From contig JACSDG010000050.1 of the NCBI GenBank assembly GCA_015660855.1, positions 1 through 45,015 of the forward strand: a DNA stretch of 45,015 nt, in the 5' to 3' direction. Below, piece after piece: positions 1 to 7,712 of this stretch. The position numbers were made by a program, and so were the translations under genes. The notes under the pieces were generated by a model. It saw only the letters and a list, made by a program, of their open reading frames with translations, did no database searches and was not told the DNA's origin. This stretch comes from Magnetococcales bacterium. Its GTDB lineage: Bacteria; Pseudomonadota; Magnetococcia; Magnetococcales; UBA8363. Positions within the stretch are counted from its first letter, which is position 1. Every line of letters starts with the position of its first letter.

Positions 1-155
1 AACCTTGGAGGCTCCGCCTCCAAACCTCCGCCGGGGGGGATGATCCCCCCCGGACCCCCGCAAAAATTTTTACCAATAACAATGTTAGCGCATATGGGGC
101 TTTGCCCCAAACCCCTGCGGGGGGGATCCGCAATAATTTTTGCCAAAAGTTGAAA
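1..155 (-). repeat. Composite intergenic repeat, two A-type modules
   Basis: Downstream of mltA lie two copies of a GC-rich module, read on the minus strand. Each begins with a TTGGCAAAAAT-like stretch followed by TTGCGG. The module at 1-80 then has a run of G, ATCAT and a run of C (a strong hairpin), followed by a second hairpin whose stem is TTGGAGGC/GCCTCCAA. The same module recurs at 2580-2640, 7817-7901 and 23450-23530. It lies between genes and probably leads to a minus-strand gene beyond the left edge. No protein is likely here. Confidence 0.8.
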
Positions 156-169
156 AAAGTTCTGGGTAA

Positions 170-1474
170 TTATCGCGGAGCTATAAAATACAGGGCGGAA
201 CCTTCCTGCTTCATGATGCCGGCAGTACTTTCGGCCTCGTCGCCAAATCCGGTGAATAAATCCACTCTTCCAGGTCCGCGAATGGCTCCGCCGGTATCCT
301 GGTTGACGACAAAGCGTACATCGTTACGCCATTGTTGCACCGTTTTTTTATCCGCTGCAAATTCAGGCAGAAATGTTTTTAAAATTCCAGGGGCACCCTT
401 GGGAAACAATCGATGATCGGTCGCAATGGATCGATAAGGGGTCAGCGGCACTCCAATGTTGCCCAAGGCCCCTCCCTTGATCTCACGGAAAAATACATAG
501 GATGGATTGTACTCAAACACACGTTCCATCTGATCGGGATTTTTTTTCAACCATTCCCTCAAGGCGGGCATGCTCATATCCTCTTTGGAAATGGCCTTTT
601 CTTCGATAAGAAGCTTGCCAATGGCGCGATAGGCCCGGCCATTGGCCGAATCATAACCAACGCGCATCATCACACCATTGTCCAGCATAACCCGACCCGA
701 TCCCTGAATCTGCAAAAAAAAGGCATCAATCTCATCATCGACCCATACCAGTTCCAAACCACGATGCGCCAAACGTTTGTTCCGGTCGATATCGGAGCGG
801 TCATAATAGGGGGTCAACCGACCATCGTGAAAACGGGCAACCAAACGCTTACCTTTCAGATCGGTAAACCAGTTTCCCAGGTCGGCTTCCAACATATCGT
901 CAGGGCGTTTGTACAAGGGATAATGAAACGTTTTGGACCGTTTTAAGGATCCCCGCAACAGGGGCTCATAGTAGGCTGTGACCAGGACATCGCCGTTTGG
1001 CTCCGAACCAGGGGAGCGAAACAGTTGAAACTCCTCATTTAATAATTTTTCCAAATCCACAGGGCTCATGGTACGCGCCGCCTGGGCCAGTTTTTGCGTG
1101 GCCCGCACCATGTCTCCAGCCGTAAGGGAACGATCACCAAAGTTAAACTTGGTCTCTGTCGACAGTTTTTTATAATAGCTGACGCTTTGATCCAACGCCC
1201 CTGCCCAGGTTTGTAAGGTGGTATCCGCAGCAAACACCCCGGCGATTTCCGACCAGGGTCTGGGTTGCAGGCGAGTTTCAACAATTTTTTGGGGTGGAAC
1301 TTCTTCGGGCGGTGGCGGGGGTGGGGGCTGACACGAAGACAGCATCAAGCCGACGATCCAGATCCAAAGGCAGCCGAACGAAAAGAAACCTCCGGCGTTC
1401 CTGTGCGTAAAAAAAATCAATTTTTTCCACCTTTTACAATAAGTTTTCACCGGCCAGCGTACAGCCCGGAACAT
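170..1474 (-). CDS. mltA: Membrane-bound lytic murein transglycosylase A
   Basis: MltA cleaves the glycan strands of peptidoglycan non-hydrolytically, leaving 1,6-anhydro ends, while anchored to the outer membrane as a lipoprotein. The N-terminus has a hydrophobic stretch ending in a lipobox (LSSC), followed by a proline run. The middle carries the MltA core (for example TAYYEPLLRGS). The C-terminus is a 3D domain with the motif QDTGGAIRGPGRVDLF, which includes the conserved aspartates expected at the active site. The ATG at 1474 is preceded by GAAAGG inside an intergenic repeat. A TTG at 1420, with AAGGTGG six bases upstream, is an equally credible start and would give a more compact signal peptide. 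The frame is open further upstream to 1528, but that part is repeat sequence. Confidence 0.92.
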   Translation of the reverse strand: MFRAVRWPVKTYCKRWKKLIFFTHRNAGGFFSFGCLWIWIVGLMLSSCQPPPPPPPEEVPPQKIVETRLQPRPWSEIAGVFAADTTLQTWAGALDQSVSYYKKLSTETKFNFGDRSLTAGDMVRATQKLAQAARTMSPVDLEKLLNEEFQLFRSPGSEPNGDVLVTAYYEPLLRGSLKRSKTFHYPLYKRPDDMLEADLGNWFTDLKGKRLVARFHDGRLTPYYDRSDIDRNKRLAHRGLELVWVDDEIDAFFLQIQGSGRVMLDNGVMMRVGYDSANGRAYRAIGKLLIEEKAISKEDMSMPALREWLKKNPDQMERVFEYNPSYVFFREIKGGALGNIGVPLTPYRSIATDHRLFPKGAPGILKTFLPEFAADKKTVQQWRNDVRFVVNQDTGGAIRGPGRVDLFTGFGDEAESTAGIMKQEGSALYFIAPR

Positions 1475-1527
1475 GATGCCTTTCGGGCAAGAACCAAAAC
1501 TTCGGGAGCTCTCGCCCCCCCACTCCA
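1475..1527 (-). repeat. B-type repeat upstream of mltA
   Basis: On the minus strand this reads as a GC-rich stretch, then TTTTGGTTCTTGCCCGAAAG and GCATC, running into the mltA ATG at 1474. It belongs to the B module also seen at 2541-2575, 7713-7760, 12651-12704 and 23715-23790. The small GCCCGAAAGGC hairpin contains a purine-rich, Shine-Dalgarno-like core placed correctly for the ATG. Confidence 0.7.
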
Positions 1528-1563
1528 ACAGACAGCAAAGATCTTTATTTTAAAGAGACTCGA

Positions 1564-2517
1564 CTAAACATCTTGGGAATCATCCATCGGCTTGAATACG
1601 TCCTCCAGGGTTGCGGCATCCAAAATATGGTCTGTCCAGGTATCCAAAGTTTCCAGTCCGGCATCGGCCAACCGGTCATGAACCCATGCCGGCGGTTGGC
1701 CAAAGCGGCGTTGGATCAGGCGCAGCAGAGTGCCCGCTTTTCCAGTGAAAATTCCTCTTAGTTCACCAATTTCGATTCCTTTTTCGATTCCTTTTTGCTC
1801 GCCACGTTGTTCAGCGAAAATGAGTGCGCCACGCTGATCCTGAATAAATAGTTCTCTTCTTTCCTGATCTTCCAACTCTTCCGGGGTCAGCGCAGCCTTG
1901 TTGGCAATCGCGAAGGCTTTCAGGATGGCAGGTTCATCGGCCAAGGCTTTGGGTATCGCCTGCAAAACACCGGCGTGCTTCAGGAAATAGAACCATTTAT
2001 CGACCTGGTTTTCCAGATGCCCTTCACCCTTGGTAAATTTGGGCAATTCGGCAAAAACCAATTCCAGGTCATCCAGACAGACATCGGTGCATTCGGTGGA
2101 CCGCAGCATAAAACGGTTGGTGGGGTTGCCAAGTTCTTCAAACATGACAAAATCGGTAATGGTGACGGCAACGACATTGGTTAACAGATAATACGGTTCT
2201 CCCTGCTGGATTTGACCCGCAAAGGTTTTGCAAGCATTGTATAAAACCCTTTTTTCAAACCCGGCGACATTTAATACCTGCATTTCAATAATATAATTTC
2301 TTTCGCTTTGATCTTTGACACGGACATCCAAATAGGTATCTTTCATACCTTTGATTTTTGGAGCCAGATAGGGATCCATGATTTGTACGTCGGTGATTTG
2401 ATGGGGGGGGTGCAGGGCGAGGATGGCATTGAGAAAGCTGACCAAAATATCGGGACTCTCAATGGACCCGAAAATTTTTTTAAAGGCAAAATCAGTTTTC
2501 GGATTCAGGAAACGCAT
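1564..2517 (-). CDS. Rpn-family PD-(D/E)XK nuclease (copy 1)
   Basis: This protein of about 317 residues belongs to the recombination-promoting nuclease (Rpn)/PD-(D/E)XK transposase-like family. It opens with MRFLNPKTDFAFKKIFG, a family signature. A nuclease motif follows, LDVRVKD then YIIEMQ, with the spaced D...ExQ expected of the catalytic core. A short Gly-Ile-Glu-Lys repeat then leads to a C-terminal helical segment containing LLRLIQRRFG. Rpn proteins stimulate RecA-independent recombination in Escherichia coli; the role here is inferred from family only. The start is the ATG at 2517, because the open frame further upstream is repeat DNA. A near-identical paralogue lies at 12740-13741 on the same strand. 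Confidence 0.88.
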   Translation of the reverse strand: MRFLNPKTDFAFKKIFGSIESPDILVSFLNAILALHPPHQITDVQIMDPYLAPKIKGMKDTYLDVRVKDQSERNYIIEMQVLNVAGFEKRVLYNACKTFAGQIQQGEPYYLLTNVVAVTITDFVMFEELGNPTNRFMLRSTECTDVCLDDLELVFAELPKFTKGEGHLENQVDKWFYFLKHAGVLQAIPKALADEPAILKAFAIANKAALTPEELEDQERRELFIQDQRGALIFAEQRGEQKGIEKGIEIGELRGIFTGKAGTLLRLIQRRFGQPPAWVHDRLADAGLETLDTWTDHILDAATLEDVFKPMDDSQDV

Positions 2518-2540
2518 GGCTGGCTCCAGGAACACCACCC

Positions 2541-2640
2541 CCTTCGGGTACAAACCAAAATCTTGGGGCACTGCCCAAAACCCCGCCGGAGGGGATGATC
2601 CCCCCCGGCCTTCCGCAAAAATTTTTGCCAAACTTTATTT
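2541..2640 (-). repeat. Composite A+B intergenic repeat upstream of rpn copy 1
   Basis: Read on the minus strand this is GTTTGGCAAAAATTTTTGCG, a G-run/ATCAT/C-run hairpin, a GGGG/CCCC stem, then TTTTGGTTTGTACCCGAAGG. It is the complete A+B arrangement in compact form, sitting between the Tim44-domain gene and the nuclease gene and pointing in the direction of transcription. Confidence 0.75.
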
Positions 2641-2651
2641 TTCCGATATAC

Positions 2652-3725
2652 TTAACCGTGGTTCAACGCTTGCCCAGGTTGCTGAATGGCCGCCAGGAAC
2701 CAGTTGGGATCGCGAGAACCCACTGGGCGGGTGAAGGTCCAATATTCTTCCACATCCACCGCGATTGTCCGGCTTCCTTCAACCACCACCCCACGATGAT
2801 CCGTCGAATAATCCAACATGGATACGTGAAAATGGACGGTGATCCAGTCTTCTCCCGACTCCTGCCAGGCTTCGCTGATCGCTGCTTGCTGGAACTGAAC
2901 GTTTTCGATGCAATCCTTAAGGTTGGCAGATTGTCTCTCCTTAAGGTCGGCATGAACCCGTTCCATCATCGCCGGAGTCAACAAAGGACGCAGACTGTCG
3001 GAGTTGCCGTCACTCCACGATTTCTGCATTTGCTGAAACGCCAGTTTGGCACCATGGATAAACTGGCTTTCGTTAAAGTTTGGATCCATGGAGGCAATGT
3101 GCTTCACCCCCTGGGAAACTTCATCCACGACCTCCGTTCTTCCCCCGATGTTAAAGGTGTTTGGCAATCCACGGCTACCCTCTTCACGCGCATGGTTGTC
3201 ACGCGCATGGTTGGGCATGTCCGTACCGCGACCGGGAAAATTAAGATTACCTTGGGGCAACGCGGAACCGGGATAACCCGCCGGGGTCATGGCACGTTGA
3301 CGTTTGATCCAGCGCATGAAAAACCAGATCCCCCCACCGATCAGGAGAATTTCCAACAAACCAATCCCACCACCGCCTGCCCCACCCATTCCCGCGCCGG
3401 CACCGCCAAACAACATGGAACCCAACATGCCCCCCAGCATAAAACCACCCAACCCACCAAGAAGGCCAGAACTCATCCCGCCGAACATCCCCCCCCTGGC
3501 AGCTCCCATCCCACCGGGATTCTGCGAGTTGAAGGATGAAGATGGAGTGGAACTGTCACGAGGGGACGCCGCTTGGGGGGCGGAAGAACTTTTCGATCCC
3601 CGCGAACCCATGGAACTTCCACCCCCCATGCGCTTGGCATCGGCCGTATCGGGAAATACAGCGAGCATTCCAAAGCCGATAAAAATTACAGATATTACCA
3701 CTATAGCGAACCTAAACTTATTCAT
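2652..3725 (-). CDS. Tim44-like domain membrane protein
   Basis: This 357-residue protein begins with a hydrophobic N-terminus (signal or anchor, about residues 5-29). A Ser-rich stretch and a very Gly/Met-rich segment follow (GGMFGGMSSGLLGGLGG region). A second hydrophobic segment at about 120-140 ends in FFMRWIKRQ. The C-terminal 150 residues look like a Tim44/TRAP-type domain (FNESQFIHGAKLAFQQMQKS, then LLTPAMMERVHADL). This is the architecture of bacterial Tim44-domain proteins (COG4395), whose function is not well settled; lipid binding or transport near the membrane has been proposed. It lies 33 bp downstream of glcF and could share its transcript. Confidence 0.85.
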   Translation of the reverse strand: MNKFRFAIVVISVIFIGFGMLAVFPDTADAKRMGGGSSMGSRGSKSSSAPQAASPRDSSTPSSSFNSQNPGGMGAARGGMFGGMSSGLLGGLGGFMLGGMLGSMLFGGAGAGMGGAGGGGIGLLEILLIGGGIWFFMRWIKRQRAMTPAGYPGSALPQGNLNFPGRGTDMPNHARDNHAREEGSRGLPNTFNIGGRTEVVDEVSQGVKHIASMDPNFNESQFIHGAKLAFQQMQKSWSDGNSDSLRPLLTPAMMERVHADLKERQSANLKDCIENVQFQQAAISEAWQESGEDWITVHFHVSMLDYSTDHRGVVVEGSRTIAVDVEEYWTFTRPVGSRDPNWFLAAIQQPGQALNHG

Positions 3726-3758
3726 AGTTTTCTCCCTTTTTAACCGGTGTGGCAGTGT

Positions 3759-5015
3759 TTATGTATAATTTTTGAAATTATTTGATGCTTCCAAAAGGAT
3801 TTCCGCCAAATGTCGTACTTGAAGCGAACGCCCAGCCTTTTTAAGTCCCGCTTCCATGTTGAGCAGACAGCCGGCATTGGCACCCACAACGATTGAGGCA
3901 CCACTTTCTTCGATGGCTTTGAGTTTATCCTTGCGAACTCTTTCGCTGTGGTAGCGATGTGTCAGCATGGTATCCCCTCCTGCACCACAGCATTGGTCGC
4001 TACGGGGGAGTTTCGTCTGCTCACAGAGAATCGCAGCAAGTAACTCCCGAGGACTTCCCATTGTACCCGAAGCATGCTGGGTTTGGCAATGGTCAACAAA
4101 AGCGATTTTTTCAGGGGGGGGGTTGGGGAAAAAACGGGTCGGGTCGCCGCACCTAGCCAACACCAAAGCGGAAAAATCCACCACCCTTGCGCCAAACTGT
4201 TCGGCCAATGGCCCATAATCGGGATCATTGGCCAATAGTCTGGCATAACTCATTACGGTCACCCGGCACACAGCCGTGTCACAAACAATGGCATCGATTT
4301 TTTCTGCCAAAAGGCGGTAACGGTCAAGTACCTTCCTGGCCTGTCGGACAAACGCTTTTCGGTTTCCCGACTCCCGATGGGGGGCACCACAGCAGCCAAA
4401 GCCTTCAAGGTGAAACAGTTCCACGTCCAAGTGAGACATCAGGGAGACTGTGGCGGTTTCCACGTTGGGATAAAACATGCGTGCCATACAGCCGCAGAGC
4501 AGGGCCACTCTCAAGGGGTTTTTCCGGGGGGAGGCGGCGACCGTTGTGTATGCGGGGGGCAATTCCGGTATCAGGTTATCCAAACGTTGAATCCAGGGAA
4601 GGTTTGTCAACCATCTTCTTTTTTTTACTTCTTTGCGCAAAGGCGATTTTTGGTAAAAACGCACCAAGCGGGTGACGGGGCGCGAAACAGGAGCGTGATC
4701 GGTGATGAAGTGGAACAGACGTACAGTCCACGGCTTGGCGATTTTTGCCAAAGAGCGGGCTGTCATCACCAACTTTCCCACCTTCACTCCGGCAGGGCAG
4801 GCACTGTGACAGGCGCGACACAACAGACAATAGGAAAGGGCTTTCCCTGTTTCTTTCGCCGTCAGTGTCCCATTTCTCAGGGCCAGTATCGCCGATACGC
4901 GACCGCGTGGCGATTGAATCTCCTTGTTCTCCGCCCTGTAGGTGGGGCAAACCGGCAGACAAAAACCACAATGGGTACACAGCAGGGCGTTGTCGAGCTT
5001 GGCAAAATCTTTCAA
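3759..5015 (-). CDS. glcF: Glycolate oxidase iron-sulfur subunit (GlcF-like)
   Basis: This 418-residue protein has two 4Fe-4S clusters: C13, C16, C19 and C23, and C63, C66, C69 and C73. Two cysteine-rich CCG domains follow (GFGCCGAPHRESG and SDQCCGAGGD). This is the layout of GlcF, which passes electrons from glycolate oxidation by GlcD/GlcE to the quinone pool; the E. coli protein has 407 residues. The flavin subunits GlcD and GlcE are not in the window, so another CCG-domain oxidoreductase such as a lactate-oxidising subunit remains possible. It starts 25 bp after the tolA stop codon, where tolB is usually found, and may be co-transcribed with the tol genes. Confidence 0.85.
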   Translation of the reverse strand: MKDFAKLDNALLCTHCGFCLPVCPTYRAENKEIQSPRGRVSAILALRNGTLTAKETGKALSYCLLCRACHSACPAGVKVGKLVMTARSLAKIAKPWTVRLFHFITDHAPVSRPVTRLVRFYQKSPLRKEVKKRRWLTNLPWIQRLDNLIPELPPAYTTVAASPRKNPLRVALLCGCMARMFYPNVETATVSLMSHLDVELFHLEGFGCCGAPHRESGNRKAFVRQARKVLDRYRLLAEKIDAIVCDTAVCRVTVMSYARLLANDPDYGPLAEQFGARVVDFSALVLARCGDPTRFFPNPPPEKIAFVDHCQTQHASGTMGSPRELLAAILCEQTKLPRSDQCCGAGGDTMLTHRYHSERVRKDKLKAIEESGASIVVGANAGCLLNMEAGLKKAGRSLQVRHLAEILLEASNNFKNYT

Positions 5016-5040
5016 TCCTTTCTCCGTTCAGATGCAACCA

Positions 5041-6122
5041 TCAGTCCCCCGGTTTGAAATAAAAATCCAACTCTCGACATTCATCACAACCAGCAGGGGG
5101 AGGATCCACCGTTCGGGTTTTCCAAATGGCCCGCAAAACCGATCCGTCATATCCTGGGTTACCCGAAGACTGTACGACCTGAGCATCCTGTAGCGAACCA
5201 TCCGGACCAACCCGTACCAACAACCTGACTATAAGTTTGGCCTCGTTAACCAAACCGCTTGGTTTGTTCCAATTGTTGCGTACCGTCGTGTAGATGTTGC
5301 GTTGCCACAAGGAAATCACCCTGGGTGAAGCCGAAGGCGACGGCTCATCCGCACTGTCCGGCGGCCCTTCCTCAACCGCAGCATGCGGTTGTGCTTTGTC
5401 CTGATATTTGGCAATGGCCTTGGAAAAATCAAGAGCCGGTTTCTTTTTATCCGGAGCTTCCGTTTTCTCAACCTTGTTGGGATTCGTACTCTCTTCGGAG
5501 GCTTTGACCGGAGGCTTCTCCGGTTTCTCCGTCTCCTTCTTTTTTGGGCCTGGCTCGACCATGGGCTTGGGTTTTACCAGGGGTTTCTCTTGAGGAACTT
5601 CCTTGACCGGTTCGGGAACCTTTTCCGGCTTAGGCTCCGGCTTAGGCTCCGGCTTAGGCTCTGGCTTAGGCTCTGGCTTAGGCTCTGGCTTAGGCTCTGG
5701 CTTAGGCTCTGGCTTAGGCTCTGGCTTTCTGGCTTAGGCTCCGGTTTGGGTTTTTCTATAGGCTTTTCCGGTGGCGGTGGCGGAACCTTGGGCGGTTCAG
5801 GTTTGACCGGTTCGGGTTTGATGACAGGTTTGGCAACGTCGGGTGGTGGCGGTGGTTCCGGTGACACTGGCTTTTTGGGGGGAGGCGCAGGTTCCGGCTT
5901 GGGCGCAGGTGCAGACTTGGCCGGAGCTTCACGGGCAGGAGGCTTTGCCGAAGGAGGGGCCGCCAACGGAGCCGGAGCAGGCTTGGCCATCTGCACCAGA
6001 CTGACGGATAAAACCGGCGGTGCCTCCACTTCAAATTTTGCCATAGGCAAAAAGTAGGCGACCAACAGCAGGGCCAGATGGATCGCAATCGACCAAATCA
6101 GGGGTGCTCGGCGCAACTTCAT
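5041..6122 (-). pseudogene. tolA: TolA with a frameshift in a 12-bp repeat array
   Basis: TolA spans the periplasm and links the TolQR motor to the outer membrane. The N-terminus here is typical: a short basic start, one membrane helix (about residues 9-27) and then a long Pro/Ala/Lys/Glu-rich rod. The C-terminus, in another frame, is a TonB/TolA-type domain (LWQRNIYTTVRNNWNKP, LIVRLLVRVGPDGSL, DGSVLRAIW). The two halves are out of register. In the rod a 12-bp unit is repeated, and one unit at 5723-5730 is only 8 bp long. Restoring 4 bp would give an uninterrupted frame of 361 codons plus stop. Read as it stands, the first half ends in a Ser-Gln-Ser-Leu tract and stops at 5574. It could be a true null, a slippage-prone phase-variable gene or an assembly error. 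Confidence 0.85.
5627..5742. repeat. 12-bp minisatellite inside tolA
   Basis: Eight units of GGCTTAGGCTC(C/T) run from 5627 to 5722. A truncated 8-bp unit follows (GGCTTTCT, 5723-5730), then one more full unit (5731-5742). On the coding strand a full unit encodes Pro-Glu-Pro-Lys or its equivalent. The short unit is what shifts the tolA frame. Confidence 0.95.
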
Positions 6123-6124
6123 AG

Positions 6125-6439
6125 CTAATCAGGCAATTCCGTAATCAGTCCCACCCGGTCCACACCCGCTTGCTGCAACGCGGCCATCACCCTGATGACA
6201 TGACCATAATCGGCCTGTCGATCTCCGCGCACATAAACCGGCAACTTGGGGTTGGCCAAGCGAATTCCCCGGACCTTGCTCCCCAGCTCGGAAATGGCAA
6301 TCCCCTTTTCCTCGAGGTAAACGCTCCCATCCGTCCGCACCGATATGACCAGGGGTTCAACATCGGTGGAGATTGCCTGGGCACTCTCCTTGGGAAGATC
6401 GACCTCGACCCCCTGAGTCATCAATGGTGCCGTCACCAC
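6125..6439 (-). pseudogene. tolR: TolR periplasmic part lacking its membrane anchor
   Basis: The 104 codons from a possible GTG at 6439 encode the ExbD/TolR periplasmic domain (VTAPLMTQGVEVDLP, ISVRTDGSVYLEEKGI, PVYVRGDRQADYGHVIRVM). TolR normally starts with a short cytoplasmic tail and one membrane helix carrying the aspartate needed for proton-driven motion, and this helix directly precedes the VTAPLM motif. I translated the three minus-strand frames upstream and none encodes such a helix. The tolR frame upstream reads into a non-hydrophobic stretch (SAGPRQISTSRAV), while the tolQ frame runs through the area. A deletion at about 6435-6480 is the simplest explanation. Without the anchor the protein should not work as a TolQ partner. 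Confidence 0.75.
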
Positions 6440-7203
6440 TGCGCGGGACGTCGAGATTTGCCTCGGCCCTGCGCTCGTGACTCCACTCGTCCCCGGCCTG
6501 GGCGACGCCCAACCCGGCGGGCTGCCTGACGTTCCAGAATGTTGAGAAACTCGGCCCCAAAATTATCCATGTTTTGATGCATCCGTCGCAGGTCGGCGGC
6601 ATATTTATTGTAAGCGATCACCGCAGGAATGGCCGCTACCAAACCCATGGCGGTGGCGACCAATGCCTCGGCAATACCAGGAGCCACCATGGTTAACGTG
6701 GTCGTCTTCGCTCCCGCCAGGCCGCGAAACGCATTCATGATCCCCCAAACCGTCCCGAACAAACCAATGAACGGACTGGTTGAACCTACGGTGGCCAGAA
6801 AGGTTAATCCTTGCCCGATATTGTCCAACTCACGATTCAATGTGACGGTCATGGAACGGCGAACATTGGTCAACAGATCCCCAACTTCCGGATCCCGGCC
6901 CGTGGAACTCCCTTCCCAACGCTTCCATTCACGAAAACCGGCCAGGAATACCGCCACCATCGGGCTGCCAGGCCATTCATCCGCAGCGGTTTGATAGAGC
7001 TTACCCACGCTACCACCACTCCAGAATTTTTCTTCAAAAGCTTCGGACTCACGTGCGATCCGTCGGAACCGGCGCCATTTATCCAATATGATGGCCCAGG
7101 ATACCACGGAGGACATGAGCAGTGAGAGCATGACCAGTTTCACAACCGGTCCCGCCTGGGATACCAGATCCATGATGCCGTGCGAGGCTACTGCTTCGTT
7201 CAT
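6433..7203 (-). CDS. tolQ: TolQ proton-channel subunit
   Basis: TolQ is the MotA/ExbB-type inner-membrane subunit that, with TolR, energises the Tol-Pal envelope system during cell constriction. Three membrane segments are visible: about residues 19-42, then 138-160 and 170-195 (FLATVGSTSPFIGLFGTVWGI and ALVATAMGLVAAIPAVIAYN). The conserved GLFGTVWGIM motif is intact. The family-like sequence ends near FLNILERQA, about residue 226. The last 30 residues are an Arg/Gly-rich tail ending in AQW that is unlike TolQ ends, and this tail overlaps the broken 5' end of tolR. The gene lies 50 bp after ybgC, the usual order. Confidence 0.92.
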   Translation of the reverse strand: MNEAVASHGIMDLVSQAGPVVKLVMLSLLMSSVVSWAIILDKWRRFRRIARESEAFEEKFWSGGSVGKLYQTAADEWPGSPMVAVFLAGFREWKRWEGSSTGRDPEVGDLLTNVRRSMTVTLNRELDNIGQGLTFLATVGSTSPFIGLFGTVWGIMNAFRGLAGAKTTTLTMVAPGIAEALVATAMGLVAAIPAVIAYNKYAADLRRMHQNMDNFGAEFLNILERQAARRVGRRPGRGRVESRAQGRGKSRRPAQW

Positions 7204-7253
7204 GTGCGGCAGTTTTCCTTTATTGCGGATTGATCCAAGTTCGGTAAAGCAAC

Positions 7254-7712
7254 TTACTTTTCTGCTCCGAACGCTTTCTGTCCCACCCGTGCGGCGATAT
7301 CCGGCGGCAGGCGTGTGGGTTTGAAATCACGATTCAATGTGGCAACCCTGACCGAAGCTTCAATCAACAGGGCGCGATCTGGGGTGCGTAAAACATGTTG
7401 GTGCAAGTGTAGGCTAGCTCCCCCCCTTTTGACCAGTGTTAATGTAATCAAGAGGGCATCATCCATACGGGCCGGGGCCAAAAAATGGACCTGAATACGG
7501 CTGACCGCAAAAACCAAGCCCCGATCACGGGCCAATCGGGATTGATCAAACCCAAGGCTGCGCAACCATTCGGTCCTGGCCCGCTCCATATAATTGAGGT
7601 AAACGGAGTGATAAACAACCCCTCCCGAGTCGGTATCTTCGTAATAGACGCGGGCTTGCCATTCAAAAGAGTGACGGTTCATGGCCATCTTGTCCATGTA
7701 TCGGAAGAACAT
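7254..7712 (-). CDS. ybgC: YbgC/4HBT-family acyl-CoA thioesterase
   Basis: This is a hot-dog fold thioesterase of the Tol-Pal-associated YbgC type, which hydrolyses acyl-CoA (or acyl-ACP) thioesters at the cytoplasmic face. The signature YYEDTDSGGVVYHSVYLNYMERARTEWL contains the catalytic Asp of the DTD(x)GGVVYH motif. Possible starts are the ATG at 7712, preceded by AAAGG in a repeat, and the in-frame ATGs at 7697, 7688 and 7682. Conserved sequence begins only after the last of these, so the exact start is uncertain. It is first in a ybgC-tolQ-tolR-tolA set. A repeat-filled spacer of about 225 bp separates it from ruvB. Confidence 0.9.
   Translation of the reverse strand: MFFRYMDKMAMNRHSFEWQARVYYEDTDSGGVVYHSVYLNYMERARTEWLRSLGFDQSRLARDRGLVFAVSRIQVHFLAPARMDDALLITLTLVKRGGASLHLHQHVLRTPDRALLIEASVRVATLNRDFKPTRLPPDIAARVGQKAFGAEK

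Noticed and set aside
1564-2517. Insertion sequence carrying a transposase
   Set aside because: Rpn-family genes are often labelled transposase, but I see no terminal inverted repeats or target duplications bounding the gene.
2595-3539. Plus-strand frame of 314 codons over the Tim44-domain gene
   Set aside because: Composition is unnatural (Pro/Thr/His-rich) and it covers a well-supported gene on the other strand.
5383-6057. Plus-strand frame over tolA rich in Leu-Arg repeats
   Set aside because: It is the reverse reading of the 12-bp array and the Pro/Lys-rich rod of TolA.
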